Assembly: GCF_021869535.1 (NCBI RefSeq)
Contig: NW_026262723.1
Location: forward strand, 87,608,324-87,672,323
Reading direction: 5' to 3'
Origin: Mytilus californianus
Lineage: Eukaryota; Mollusca; Bivalvia; Mytilida; Mytilidae
Length of the DNA stretch: 64,000 nucleotides
The notes below the pieces were generated by a model. It did no database searches. It worked only from the letters and a program-made list of their open reading frames with translations, and was not told where the DNA came from. Below are positions 22,105 through 35,459 of the stretch, piece by piece (position 1 is the stretch's first letter; every line of letters starts with the position of its first letter). Made by a program: the position numbers and the translations under genes.

Positions 22105-24412
22105 TGCAGATTAAAGGTGTGATAAAGCCTTTGCAACCGTGTTGATATCGATATCATCACGGGTGGCTGATACAGCACGCTTGCCAATGACTGTATTACA
22201 CATACAATTTATCTGTATTTACTACTAAGTATATAATAAATATATATTCCATATGCATCTAGACGATTTTAGAGCTAAAATTTCTTCTAACACTCTGCTG
22301 TAAACTTTAACATACGCAGGTCTAGTGTTACTCAGGGTCAATCAATAATGTTTTGTATTTGTTTTGTCCTCGTCCTAAGGCAATGTCATTTGAATAAAAT
22401 TTACCCAAACCTACTTAGAAAATCATCGCGAAATATACAAATTACAAGTGTAAATATTACTATATATAAATACTGATTCAAAGAAAATAAAATTGAATGA
22501 AATCTAGCTGAATTATATTCTAAAGGTAAGCTATGCATGCCCTGTTAAATGTAGGCCTTCTTAGTTCGCTTGTATTTGAAATAACGTCGTAACAATATTT
22601 GCATTACATTTTATCATTAGTTATACATAAACGATGACTTTTTTAAATCTTCAAAGAGAGGCCAATGTGATCACGCGAGGATATTTAGTGACATTATAGA
22701 TCATAATATAGACTAATTTGTTTCAAATTCCTAAAATTAATTATTTTTTTTGAAAATGGTTATCACTTTTCTATTATTTGATTAGGAATAAAGCTCAATT
22801 TACTTTTCTCTATTAGACTTTGTAGCGTATGTCGTTTGCGATTACGTCAAAAATGAATTTACCCATGTTGATAAGAAATAATAAGCTTCATATCAGATGT
22901 ATGCTTTCGATAGAAATATGGTCTTTGTGTTCTAAATCATTAATTTTAATTGCAAGAGTCATAAAATAAATGATCCATTATTAAACTGTATTTATGTATT
23001 GCCTTTTTAACGCTGCATCATTTAAGATGTTTCTTAGTTTGTTTCAACCATCATAATATCATTAACAAATTAATTATACGCAATTCAGCATATATTTTGT
23101 TCTGTTTCATTCTGTAGAATAACGGTAACTTGTATTGTAACAGATGGCTTTCATCCGTTTTGATGAAAAACTTCATTGGAGGGCATGTTTATTGCATAAA
23201 TGATGATTGCATGCTTTTAATGACAACGGATACAATATTTTACTTTCATCGTATCGCTTCCCCTAAAGATGTAAAACCATTAATTTAACGTAATTACTTC
23301 GTTCTCATTTCTCGGATATTGAAAACTTTTTTTATCGACTGTAACATTTCTAAATTATCAATTGAACGTTTTCACCTGCAACAATAATAATCAAATGTAT
23401 TTGTTTCGTTCTAACAAATAGAAAAACAAACGTGTTGGTACGTTACCAAAAGAGACGTTTTTACCAATTTGCCGAAAGCCACTATTCTACGTTATATTTA
23501 TGACAATGTATTCCGTATAATCATCAATAAAATGTTGCTTCATTAATAAAAAGAAGGTTTGAAAAATAAATGATCGTTTTAAGTCATGCATTTACTGAAA
23601 GGATAAGGATACTAGCATATTCTCATTTTTAAATAGACCATAATTGCTAAAATTCTGACAGTGAAAGATCCTCGTAATTAAAAAACCTAACTTAGCTGCA
23701 ACATATACATAAAAACCAACTTCGTACTGACAATAATCAAAATAAAGTTTCTTAACATAAGTGTCTATCAGATAAAGTAGTGAAATTTCAGGTTAACTTT
23801 CATATTTTCTTATGATTCGAGAATTACGTGTAAAATTATTAAGACATTCCATATTGCCATTACACATTCATTTATGTCTGATATATTTTAGCGTTATATT
23901 AAACTAATTAAGCATTTCCACTCATGTAATACAAATTAAGCATTAAGAAAGCTGAATTTTTTTTGTGCTTTAAATTGACTGTTAAAAAAGGTGAGATAAA
24001 ACAGAAATGTTAGCAATATCAACCGTTACATTACATATGATACAGAGATTATTAGTTAGATTTTCTGTTCTTAATACGGAAACTCAAAGCATTGTGTCCA
24101 GGGGCACACTCTCCCAAACATCACAGATTTAAACGTTATGCAATGACCAATTAAATCAAGATGCCGCATATAATAGTATTAATCTCAGGGAAATTCCAGT
24201 AGAATCCCTTGGTTACCATATTATCACGAAAGAGGATTATTTATACTAATTTCATACAACTATCCCTCCATTGGAATTTCATCGCATTGAGAAGCTGTGA
24301 GTTTACATTGTACATAGTTTTCCATTACAAGTTTACAAATTTCTAAAGCAGTTACAGTACTGAATTATTCATTATAAATATAAATGAAAGAAGATTTGAG
24401 GTTTTTATTAAT
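22105..24412. other. Probable GPCR intron or 3' flank, no exon recognised
   Basis: This 2.3-kb AT-rich stretch is where the missing TM6-TM7 exon might have been expected. I found no frame with a CWxP-type TM6 or NPxxY-type TM7 by eye, though short exons without a Met could be missed. Confidence 0.4.
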
Positions 24413-24640
24413 ACAGGAGGGTGTGGATGGGTTTTACGAAATAGAGAATAATAGGCAAAAAATATATAATTAATAGAGATAAATCGACCAAAAAATTAAA
24501 AAAAGAGAATAATGAGGTGCTAAAATATAAAGAATAGAGAATAAAGGGCAAAATGTATAAAGAATAGAGCAAAATGGCCTAAAAAATTAAAGAATACAAA
24601 AATCGAGGACCCCCCTCCAGACACTCATACAGTAACCTAG
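24413..24640. repeat. A-rich repeat with AAAGAATAGAGAATAA motifs
   Basis: It is bounded by ACAGGAGGGTGTGGATGG and GGACCCCCCTCCAGACACTC, which are imperfect inverses around the GGAGGG core. The interior is a degenerate series of AATAGAGAATAATGGGCAAA-like units. It is probably a MITE-like or simple-repeat-derived element. Confidence 0.4.
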
Positions 24641-24889
24641 TAATACCATACTAAATCACACCAAAATCGACATGTCTTCAACCATAGACAAGAGGCTACA
24701 GTGTAGCCGCTACACCATATACCATACTCACAATGACCCTCGTCTCTACAAGTTATGAACACGTTTAACAGAGACTTCCAATGATGTGCCTTAAAGCACA
24801 TAACACTATAATATTAACAAAGATGAACATAAACAGTAAGATGGATACGGAAATCGGTATTATACGTTTTATCACTACTACTGGTTCGG

Positions 24890-25140
24890 TATAAGTAATG
24901 GTGGACTATCAGTCCCCCAGTTGCAAGTACTTTTGTACTTGCATTATTTATATGATACACTTGGTTTGTGAATTTCATTAGACAAATTCATTAACTATGT
25001 GTAACTATAAAGGTTGCAGCTCCACATTTGTCGTATTTTCTCGAATGTTTCATAGTTTTGGTGCTCCAACTTTTCGTATTGATGAAGGTTATTTCGGAGG
25101 TGCGTGTTGAGCACATGAAACTATCTATTATAACTAGTAG
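24890..25140 (+). repeat. Probable retroelement tail, diverged
   Basis: It has GGTATAAGTAATGGTGGACT ATCAGTCCCC, a 20-bp inverted repeat GCAAGTACTTTTGTACTTGC, and TATTGATGAAGGTTATTTCG followed by GAGGTGCGTGTTGAGCAC. The GATGAAGGTTATTTC...GTGCGTG block also occurs at 48715-48752. It lies just 3' of the GPCR exon, inside its predicted intron. Confidence 0.4.
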
Positions 25141-25335
25141 AATCGAACCAAAGGGACATAAATAGTTCAAAAAAAATTATAATGGCAACTTGTCCTTGGA
25201 GAGTCCTACCATATATATTTTAACAATTAAATAATTTGAAAATCAACTTTTAGGGACTGTGGGCTAAAAACTTGCTCCTACTTATTTCCTCCCTGGAATT
25301 AAACATATATGTTTCTGAGAAGAAAAGCATTTTAA

Positions 25336-25344
25336 AGTTACCTT
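25336..25344 (-). other. Splice donor ending the GPCR exon
   Basis: Reading the minus strand, the sequence is AAAATAAAG then GTAACT. The last exonic base is 25342 and the GT is 25341-25340. The cut falls exactly after codon 278, so the intron is phase 0. Loop 3 just before TM6 is a plausible intron position in class A receptors. The matching acceptor and TM6-TM7 exon should lie at lower coordinates; I could not identify them. Confidence 0.75.
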
Positions 25345-26175
25345 TATTTTGGATTTCAGCCGTTGTCTGTCTCTAGCATAGTCTTCGTTTCCTGGCGCCG
25401 TTCTCTTCCATAAAATAATCCCAACAATAGTATACGTTATAGCTAATATCAATAATGGGATAATATACGTAAAAAGTAATATAAAAATTGTATATATACG
25501 ACGAGACTCTGCACTCTCCCAAGTCTCTATACATTTCAGGTTCCCACCACCAACGTCCACCGCACGTCCTTCAAAGAACTGAACTGAAGCTAAGGAAAAT
25601 GCACATATCCAAATGACGCTGATGACGTATTTTTTCCTCGAAAATGTCACACGCAGGTGAAGAGGAAATGTTACGGCTAAAAAACGATCTATTCCTATAG
25701 CCATGTTTGTTAAAACACTTGCTGTCACTGCTAGAAGCTGTACGAACAAAACAATAGGGCACATTGGTTTGGAAAATATCCATTCGTTTAAAATGACATC
25801 AGCAAAGGTAAATGGCATACAAAACATTGCCATTACTAAATCTGCTACAGCTAAATTGACCAGAAAGTGTCTCAAATCCGTCCTAGAATGGCGTCCCTTT
25901 GTAAAAACAAGGACGGCAAAGATATTTCCGGTCACAGAAAATAATGTTGTTAAAGTATAAAGTACGATAAGTCCAGCCAACGACTCGTCCGATAAACTTA
26001 TTTCATGATTGGAACCATTCGACGAGCCGTTAAGAAAATTCGTTTTGGTTCGATTCCAAAAAGTAAACTCTAAAGTTTTAAAAGAATTTGTATTTGTAGT
26101 TGTTGCCTGTAATTCAGTCAAATATGTATTCGTTGTATTTTCAATGTCTATTTCGCCAGCCATATTGTGTATCAT
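25342..26175 (-). CDS. Rhodopsin-class GPCR, first coding exon (N-terminus to intracellular loop 3)
   Basis: This exon encodes 278 residues of a class A (rhodopsin-family) receptor that would act at the plasma membrane. Residues 1-65 are a Ser/Thr/Asn-rich extracellular tail with N-glycosylation sequons at N13, N41, N49 and N53. TM1 is about 67-91 with the GN motif (N84 = 1.50). TM2 carries LAVAD (D112 = 2.50), and the first extracellular loop has W132. TM3 begins after C139 and ends in DRF (163-165), a variant of DRY. TM4 contains W189, loop 2 contains C215 (disulphide partner of C139), and TM5 contains P240. The basic third loop ends at KSKIK. TM6, TM7 and NPxxY are missing because the exon ends there at a phase-0 donor; the open frame runs 19 codons further into the intron, to 25282. 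The first ATG has A at -3; M5 has the stronger context (A at -3, G at +4). The pattern suggests a neuropeptide receptor, but the ligand cannot be assigned. Confidence 0.9.
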
Positions 26176-28740
26176 AATGCATATACCAGTTAATAAAAGT
26201 CAAAAGCAAATATTTAAATTTTGAATTTCGTTTCCAACATTTAGAATAAAAATTTCCATTTTCAGACAACCATCATCTTGGAATTTTTATTTGTTTATAA
26301 GCCCTCGTATAACTAAATATTTGGCGTAACTCTCATTTGAGAAATTCTTCTAACTTTCACACCTCTCCGAACTTTCAACGGAATCAAGTTGTTTTCTGTA
26401 GAAGGCGGGACAATCTCCACGTGGATGGCAGATCAATATAATTATCTAAGACAATTCAACCAATACACACTCATCAGTAGAACTCCTCATTAACTACAAT
26501 AATGATTATCACTTTCTCTCAATACACATCTCTTATGTTGTCTATTTCCTTTTCTTCCACTTCGCTGTCTGTTCATTTATTGGATCAATATCTGATCACT
26601 AGTAATATTTTTATAAACCGTTTCTGTTCTAATCCTAATTCTATATTACCCTTTTTTAAATCAACGTTAAAAAAAGGTCACATATGTTTCTTCTTGTTAC
26701 AGTATGCGATCACTTAATTTGTTATTTTCTTCTTTTCACTAAATATTTTTTACGTTTTTTTCTATATATATATATTGGGTATTGTTCCCAGTTTTTGCTT
26801 ATCGTACTTTTCCAAGGACATTACATTGAAAATATTATAAGATTTAAACCTGTATCTAATAGAAAATTTATGAACTGAATGGTATAAAGCTTTTGATATA
26901 CCAGCAATAATTTTGATCTAGTTATTGAATTTACCTATTTAGTTGAAATCATATACTACAGAGTGCATATAGAAGATCAGCTTCATTTTTCTTCTTTCTA
27001 CAACATTTCGATTTGCAGAGAAGAAAGCGCAAGCTTCCAGTAATGTTTAATGATAGTTTTGATTACCATACTGAATATTGCAAGGTAATTCGAGAGTTGA
27101 TCGTACATAACTACTAAAAAATTAACTGTTTCATTCAGTTTGTCTTATTCCATTTCTTTTGCATGTTTGACAGATTCGATTCGTCTCAATTTTGAAAAAA
27201 AAATTGTATTATATGTCTAGTGGTGTTAACTCTAACAAAGCCAATGTTATCTGGGTATTATTATTATTGATTGCATATTGTTCTTCCATTTACTATTATA
27301 ATTGTTATTTGATAAAACAGTGTATTTGCAGTATAAATGCTTTTATATAACTGACTTGCGTTTTTGATAAATCTGCCCTTTTGCGATTGTTCTTATTCAT
27401 AAATAACACACACACACTGTTATGCATAAATGAAAATGTAATGTCATTTAACGTTGCAACTCCTGTAGGCAGAGTTGAGCTAGTTTGGCCTCTTTTTAAC
27501 TTATTATGTTTTTTCCAACTATAAGTCTGTTGAAGACCTAATCAGGTTACCCCAAAAACAACTGTCGTGTGTACTAAAATTGATAGTATTCTTTTCTATT
27601 GCACAATTTGAAAATACATGTTTAAAAAAGTATTTATACAACTCTCAACCCAAAATATACAACCAAAAACAAAAAACAAAATTTTAAATGGTATTGTGAT
27701 CGCTTCGAGTGTTAGAGGTCAGGGTTGCTGCTTCAACGTTCCGCTGGTTCTATTTGAACTCGCACAAGTCATAAATCAGATTAAGCATGTTGGTCTAGTG
27801 CAAATGGATTCATATTTATAACACATGAACATTTTTTGTCCTTGAATAGTGTGCTAAACTTTCGTTTATTATCACTTTTATCCCCATTAAATGGGAGAAA
27901 ACATCACGTGTTACCTAATTGTATACAGAATATGTCGTTCAAATTGACATCTACTACAATGATTGGTCTTAATCATACAAGATAATCATAAAAATGGTTT
28001 TAAGTTGATTTTTATGGCAATTCATCACAATTTTGTCCTAAAGGAACTGAAAATAACTTAACTAATGCTTTTCTTTACGAAGTCTAAAGTTGCAAAAGTG
28101 CCGACATTGAGTCGATTCACAACTTGATAAAGAAAAAAATCCACGTTCAGTTCCAAGATTCGGAGACTGGAGATAAAACGGTCTAATCAGAGCACTATTT
28201 TTGTTTACCATTGTAATTCAAAAAATACTTTGATCTTTTACGTTTAGAATTACAGTGATCCAATAATAACATGGTGTTCGTGCAGGTCACCTTAAAAACC
28301 ATATGAGTAAATACTCGTTGGGTTATTAATGGAGAAGATCATATGAATATTTAGACCATATAGGTATTTTTCGGATAAATTCTTACTTCTTTCGAAAGAA
28401 CACACAGCGGTTCGTTCTCGGAACCAAAAGTGGCACAAGATACTAACTGAAATCTTTTGTCTAGGACATTTTGTCAGAATTTTGGTGTATCTGTTAGCAT
28501 GCCTCTTGAAGGTCAACTAAAAGCACCTTTATCCTGTCCATCTTTTTCGTCATTAAGGGAACCTACAGGCGTCTGGGACATGGACATTTTTTCTTTTTTT
28601 CCCCTGTGATTGTATTTTTTTAATACAATCTTCTAATTCTTATTTTCTACATAAGAATATTTGAATAATAGCCATATCAACTACTTTTATTGTAAAACCA
28701 TATGTAAATAAACAGGAAAACATTTAAATATTTCAAATTA
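26176..28740. other. GPCR 5' flank, no gene recognised
   Basis: This is upstream of the receptor exon on the minus strand. It should hold the 5' UTR, any upstream non-coding exon and the promoter, but no distinct core promoter was identifiable. Frames of 64-74 codons lack domain character. Confidence 0.4.
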
Positions 28741-28905
28741 TATAGAAATAAGATATGGTATGAGTGCCCATGAGACAACTCTCCATAAGTTTAGTTATCT
28801 AAATCAATTTTTTTTTTTTTTTGCCTTGATATTGTCAGTTTGTTTTAGACTTATGAGTTTGAATATCCCTTTGGTATCTTTCGCCTCTCTTTTAAGACAT
28901 TCTAA
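28741..28905. repeat. Two RT-element 3' ends, opposite strands
   Basis: At 28745-28790 the minus-strand form reads AAGATATGGTATGAGTGCCC then ATGAGACAACTCTCC. At 28820-28905 a plus-strand end reads ATTGTCAGTTTGTTTTAGAC and CCCTTTGGTATCTTTCGCCT. They are separated by a T14 tract. Confidence 0.45.
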
Positions 28906-29604
28906 TTTATCCAAAATAATTTATCAAACACAAGACTAAAAAAGGTGTTAATTTCAATGCCCTGAGTGCCTGTGAGTAAAAAAGCTGACTTCTTGTTTAA
29001 CGGTTCACTTAGATATTTTTTGAAGTTATATTTGAAAGTCGACATATTATGTTTCGTAAGGCATAATCACCATTTAAAATACTTTTACTAATATTTTAAC
29101 TTGTTAGTAAAAGTCACGTTATGCAACAATGATTAATATATTGAGATTAAATAGTCAAAATTTCATTTTAAAACTCTTCATTTATGGCACCTTGAAGGGC
29201 CATTCTTATGCAATTTACAGTTAAAGTAACTTTTCGACGTTCATCGTATTCAGGGCATACGATAAGTTTAGATCCCAAGGTGAATTTTTGACGAAAGTTT
29301 GCATACAAGCTATTTTTCACCTAGTCTATTCAAATATGTAATAAAAAATGTACCTTCATGTGCTACTTTTAGAAATAAATGGGGTCGAAATTTTGAACAT
29401 TTACTAGAAATTTCGGTTTCTTAGACATTTCTATCCTTTGGAAAGTCATACCTAACTTTCTGTTTTAAAATATAAACGCATGTGAATTATTGTAAAAAAT
29501 ATTTGGAATATCTTCTCCACATAAGTTTGCTTTGAATTTGTTTAATAATTCTGTAAGCCACCCGAGAGTATCCTGTCCTATACTGGGCAGTTTACATACG
29601 AACA

Positions 29605-29790
29605 CTCATAAAATGCAGTATCTGCTCCCCGGAGCACCTCAGTTTGTGTTTAAATATAGTTCCTCTGTTTGGTTAATGTATGTGTATTAAACGGCTTCCT
29701 TTGTATTTATTTGTTACTGTGCTATTTGTGTTGCTAACGGCTTTCCATAGTTTTTAATTTCGAACGAGCGTCCTCCAGCTCAAGTTGTTT
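29605..29790 (+). repeat. Diverged RT-element tail
   Basis: The segment begins GCAGTATCTGCTCCCCGGAG CACCTCAG, comparable to GGAGCAGGATCTGCTTACCC at 53830, and continues T-rich through TGTGCTATTTGTGTTGCTAA. It is too diverged for a firm subfamily call. Confidence 0.3.
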
Positions 29791-29999
29791 TACCAGTGTA
29801 AATGCATATTCCTTTTTATATGTATCCAAGATTGATAAAGATAGAATATCATTTCAATGTTAACAGTTTTATTTGTGGAACTGTTTAAATATATTTGAAT
29901 AAATAACGAATTATGACAATTCTAATACTTGCATACAGTACAATATATCATAGTGCATAGGAACTAAATTACGATCTAAATTCATATTTGTGATGTCCG

Positions 30000-32464
30000 A
30001 CGTGGTGGGAGATAGCTAACTGTACAAAAAGACGGCTACTAATATTCCATATTTATCCTTATGCTCACCTTAAGCTTATTTTACTGCTTTGTTTACAATT
30101 TTAATGATAGTGAACTTTTTGAACTTGCCGCCAGCAGAACTTTGGGCTATCTGCCATTACTGAATGCTCACGCGTTTATATACAAAAGTCATAAGTGTCA
30201 CGTGACATACTAATCCAATAGTTACTTGTCCTTTCCGGGAAGCCGGAACTATACAAAATTACGATATTGAAAAACATAGAATTGAAATCATCTTGCTTCG
30301 TCCTATGATTGTCCTTTAACATAAAACATTAAAACTAAACAATAGAGCTCATAATATCAATAAAATAACTTGAAATATGCAATCGGACACCACTGCGTGC
30401 GCATTAATTTAGCAGACGATATTCGCAAGTACATAGAAGTAAATAACATAAAACATATTTCATCACAACCATCTAGATATTTACAATATATTTGTGTCCG
30501 GCAGGGTATAACCATAAAATATTAAATGTGTGGTATTAAAAATACAATATTAGATCAATTGTCCAGGGGACGAATTGGTATTAAGAGAGATAAAATCAAC
30601 GTTTCATTCCCCGCAAAATGGCAGACGGCAAAATCGCCGGTCAGTAAACAATTGTTGTTAAAGTATTTCCCTATGTATACCAGGCATATCAGACGTTTAA
30701 ATATGAATATTTGGTTACCAGAAATGATCCTTAATACGGGAATTACATGATATATAGCATGAAGAAGGTAACCCATGAGTAATTTCATACATTCCCTGCC
30801 GTAACACTTGTACAAAAAAAAATGTAAACAATGATAAACTCATTTCAAATTCCAGAGCTTTCACATAAAATCAGTTGCTTTACTGGATATATATCACCCT
30901 AGTACCAACATATGTACACACCTGACTGTCCCTCTGGTATCTTTCGTCCCTCTTTTGTAAAACTATATTTTGGCTAATGAAATGCCTCCCTCTGTAATTT
31001 ATTGGCAAAAAGTGAAACTTTGGACTGTGAAATCCATAAAAATAGTAAATTAATGCCATATCTTTGATTACAAATGTAAAATGTTTCGCTTGCTCGCTGC
31101 GAGCCAAGTTACTATGCGTAAGAACACAACCGTTAAGTTTAAAAGATAATATTTGGTAAAAACTTGAATTTTGACTTGTGATCATAGTAATAAGTATAGT
31201 GGATTACTGCCACAATTGTAAAAAATCTATATAAAATATTTGTCAGTCTTGCCACAAATTAAGTATTTACTTATAAATTACACTGCACAATTTAATACCT
31301 ATTTGTTTCAATATAACATTCCCCAGTACCTTACAATTCTTTGAAAATAATTCATTTTTATCATATTTTCCTGATTTTAATAAAAAAAACGGCATTTCTT
31401 GCTGCATATTTATATAATTTAAAAAAATTCATCGGTGATTTGTTCATAAAAATTGGCACAAATAATCTTCACACATAATCAAGCCAAACGTGATTTTTAA
31501 AAAGAGGGGTCCATGAGCTCGTTTTCAAGTTAAATCAGTCTGAATGATAAAAATCAGTCGAAAAATACATCCCAATGTGTCAGTTTGACGTCGAGAAATA
31601 ATAAAAAACAATATTTTACGTTAACGACGTTATTACCTCGCCTGTAACTGTATCGTAAAGTACCCGGACCATATGAGTAAATACCCATATGGTCATGACC
31701 ATAAACGTATGGTCCAAAATTCTTAGACTATATGGTCCGTAATTAAAAATACAATAAAGTACTGCTAATCTATTTAAAATATTATAGATCTCTGATTTTG
31801 CTGTGCTCGTTAGAGTAAGCGAGATCTGCATTTTTATCAGATTAGAGTATAAAAATACCAAAAATATATGAAATAAGAATATTAACTTATCTTTATAAAA
31901 TGATATTTCGAAATATATAATTTTACAGCAAAGTTCTTTTTTGAACAACAAAATCAAAATTTCATTCTTTAAAGCTTGTCTTGTGCAAAACTCATCAAGA
32001 GTGCAAGCTTCTTGAATTACCCCGTTACATTGTACCGACTACCCGATGTATTTGACAATAAAAGCATGGTTGAAAAGCCATCATTTTAAAACCTGAACAA
32101 TATGTAATCTGAAAATCATAAACAAAATCAGGGGTTAAGAAAACAGATTGTTTCACGTTCTGAAATTTTGAAAGACAATCAAATTTAACATAGATTAAAC
32201 GAATATACTGTGGAGAAATTTTAAAATATTGAACCACTAAACGGAAAAATGAATTCACCACCCCATAATACCATTTATGGAAAATACATACAAATAATAA
32301 TAATAGTAAAAGGAAATAACTAAAAATACACAAATATTTCAAAAGATCCCAAATATAGTCAAAGTGAATAACACTGGCGACTTTCTTTGCATAATATCTT
32401 TAATCGATTACAAAAAGAAAATCCATGGACTGAACAAAAATGAAAACAGCAATTTATATATTTC
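30000..32464. other. No gene recognised; minor promoter-like patch
   Basis: At 30195-30255 there is TCACGTGA and TTTCCGGGAAGCCGGAACTA (ETS-like GGAA cores). At 30618 an ATGGCAGACGGCAAAATCGC in a good context opens a nine-codon frame (MADGKIAGQ). At 31660-31740 ACCATATG/CATATGGT words repeat in both orientations. None of this amounts to a supported gene. Confidence 0.35.
30925..30965 (+). repeat. Short RT-element 3' end
   Basis: The segment CTGACTGTCCCTCTGGTATC followed by TTTCGTCCCTCTTTTGT is the same end block seen at 28870-28895 and 53970-54003. Confidence 0.4.
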
Positions 32465-32562
32465 TTGCGTCCGAATCGCTTTTTTGGATTTACCTTCATC
32501 AGGAACGCCCAAAGCCGAATATTTGAAAGCCAAGGATGTATAAGAGCTGAAATGTGACCAAA
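32465..32562 (+). repeat. Dispersed retroelement-related segment
   Basis: It reads CGCTTTTTTGGATTTACCTT CATCAGGAACGCCCAAAGCC and ends AAGGATGTATAAGAGCTGAA. The same block, more diverged, is at 63848-63920. Confidence 0.45.
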
Positions 32563-32966
32563 GAAGGACGTAACATAATCACCAAATCCATAAATGTCAC
32601 AGTCCTGACTTAGTACATACACTGTTAAATCCTCCCACTCATATGAATCTCATTTCCGTTTTAATCTTACTTCATCCATTGGGTATTACTTTTTGAATGA
32701 CGTACGGTGACATGCAGTTTATTTCATTGTCGTAGGAGGATACATGTTTTGTAGTTGTCTCATTGACAATCATAGAACTATACACTTTGATAACATGTGT
32801 ACATTTTTGTATATCGGACGTAAACCAAATATGAAAAAAAGATAAAAATCTTAGAACAGCGATAATAACATTTGGATATACGAATGATAACGTTTTCTGA
32901 CGTCATATGTGCCCATAAAATTTGGTTCATATACTGATGTTCAACCAACATGCTACAAAACAAATA

Positions 32967-33283
32967 TTGAGGATATATTATGAAATAGTATGAACAAAAA
33001 TAGAGAAGATGAAGGTACAAAAACCAATGCAAATACTGTAAAATAAGCGTTAAAAACTGTTATTCTACAGTAGAAATAAATGCACTTATAAGGTTATCTA
33101 TTTAAAAACTTGTGCATGTTGGGTTAAAATGTACATGCATGATCTTTCTTTATTATTGAGGATATATTATGGTATATATATGAACCAAAAATAGCGAAGA
33201 TGAAAATAAAAAAAAAATGCAAATACTGTAAAATAAGCATTAAATACTTGTGCTTGTTGGGTTAAAATGTACATTTAGTTTTC
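32967..33283. repeat. Tandem duplication, 189-bp period
   Basis: TTGAGGATATATTATG occurs at 32967 and 33156. Both copies continue through ATGAAC-AAAAATAG, GAAGATGAA, ATGCAAATACTGTAAAATAA GC and CTTGTGC-TGTTGGGTTAAAA. Copy 2 is shorter. Confidence 0.75.
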
Positions 33284-33309
33284 TCCATTGAATTGTTTCA
33301 AATTTTTAA

Positions 33310-33470
33310 TGTCGGGGTATTTCATAGCCGACATGGGTTTTTCTCTTTGTCGAAGACCGTACGGTTGCCTATAATTGCTTATATCCACTTAATTTGAACT
33401 TTGGTGGATAGTTGTCTCTTTGGTTGTCTCTTTGGCAAACATACCACATCTCCTTGTTTTTATATGCATG
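33310..33470 (+). repeat. RT-element 3' module, partial
   Basis: It contains GTCGAAGACCGTACGGTTGC, CTTATATCCACTTAATTTGA, GGTGGATAGTTGTCTCTTTG and ATACCACATCTCCTTGTTTT. A local duplication of TTGTCTCTTTGG interrupts the end block. It corresponds to 58860-58970. Confidence 0.55.
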
Positions 33471-35459
33471 GTCTTTCTTTATTTAATTTCATAATCTATT
33501 CAGATTAACTGAGCGTTTAAAAAATTCAACAAGAGTTTTTACATCGGATGACCGTGAGGGCATTCCGGTGTATTGCTATCGCCTAGATTTCCATTACGTA
33601 ATATTCGTTTTGGGTTTTTAACCGATCTATAAACATGATGAATACGTAGACATCATCAAGTGCAAACTAACATTCCTTATCGCTGGTTATAAATTCATTT
33701 CTTTAATGAATACTCATCACATACTTTTTAAAGAAGATAAATTAATAATATTAAAATGTTTTGTTGTATGTATATACATATAAGTAAAAATCATTATTAT
33801 CTACACACACGCATGCGGAAGAATATCTCAAGAACGTTTGCAATCTCAAGGAACGATAACTCTGCATGGATGATTAAACATTTTTTGCGGGAAAATACGA
33901 ATGCCTACTCAAATCCATTCTATTAGAAAAATCGAATTATTACAGAAGAGTGTCCACCATGCACTTGCACTGCACTATTATTAATATAGTAGAATAGAAT
34001 GATATACAAATGCATGAAAATTATATATACATGTAACTGTAAGTATTAATATAATATATAACAATAAACCAGAGTATACTGATTTGTATCACCACAATAT
34101 AATAGTCATTACGGTGAGGTTGAATTCCCTGTCATTAATTTATCATCCACGCACGAACTTGTCCCAGAAAAAAATTATATCTGTACATTAACCTCACTTT
34201 CAGGTATAGAGATGTGATTATTTTCTGAGACAAGTGCTTGTCGGACCATCCAGAAGAACTTGCGGTCATCCGATGTTCAGTACTTCAGTACTTTGATTGA
34301 TATGTGTTAAATCACCACTTATGATTACTTCAAAGTGCAACACCTCTGCATTTGTGCAACTTCTAGATTGCTGATGTGTCATCATAATTCTAAATCCTTA
34401 AGTGTTGAAATATTCGATTGAAAAATACTAAAATCTTCATGGAAAAGTGAGATGATAGAGCGATGTTTATTTGGGTTTTCTTATATTTTTAATGCGAGCC
34501 AAATATATGCTTATGAAACAAGGCCTAATATCTGCATGTTTGTTCTCGCACACGAAACACAAATACAAACAAAAAATGTCTTCATTTACAAGTATATGAA
34601 TGTTCTATTTCTTCGAATTCATTACCATGCATTATCTTTCCCCCCTACTATTGGTTTACTACAACTTGTTATTCTTTTTGTAATTGCCTTTGTTAATGTC
34701 TGTTATGTTCTACTCAGGTCTTAGTGTCAGGGTGGTTTGTTAGTTTTTATAACAATTATTCGACTGTACTACCTATTGATTATACATTCCGTAATTGTAA
34801 TTAATCCATATTCAATGCTATGACTTTCGACCTCATTTCATTTTCTCGATTCCTTTTTTACCATTATGATGTAACGAAATGGAAAGAATATGAAATATAC
34901 TACAGCTTCATGAACATCCACGTGCTTTCCAAGGAGGTAGTATGCCTCTGCAGCAAGATTACTTAACAAAAATGTACTTAGATATCTACAAATCATGATT
35001 CCAGTGTAATTCCAGAAAATGACAAACCTCTAGATTATCTTCTTATAATACTATCAGCTCAATTGTGAAAGGGAGAGCTTTTTCGCTCTAGCTCCTCTTT
35101 CTGTGACATTACTTCAAAAACCTCACGCTATGAATGTACGCGTATAATTACAGCTTTTTGTCATCATGGGATGTTCCTCGAAGCCATAAATCTGCAGATC
35201 ATAAAAGCAATTTTCTTAAACTTAAATAGATTAACAGAGGTATTAATTTGATTAAATTATGTCGTACATTCAATGGCTCTATCATTCAAAACTGCATACC
35301 TCCTTAGTCTGATAACATAGAAACCACCTATTATGTCGTCTACATACAAAAAGTATAATTTTTAGATATATGTCTGTTACAGCAGACATTTAGTTTAGAA
35401 AATAATGCTTCTTCAACATGAAATTTGTGAAACATCGAATTTTAGATACGATTACAATG
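33471..35459. other. No gene recognised
   Basis: AT-rich. The 90-codon plus frame at 34452 is hydrophobic at its end but has no start context, domain or splice structure that I can support. Confidence 0.45.

Noticed and set aside
25571..26224. Frames of 70-85 codons overlapping the receptor on both strands
   Set aside because: Shadows of the GPCR exon in other frames; only the minus frame from 26175 carries the conserved receptor residues.
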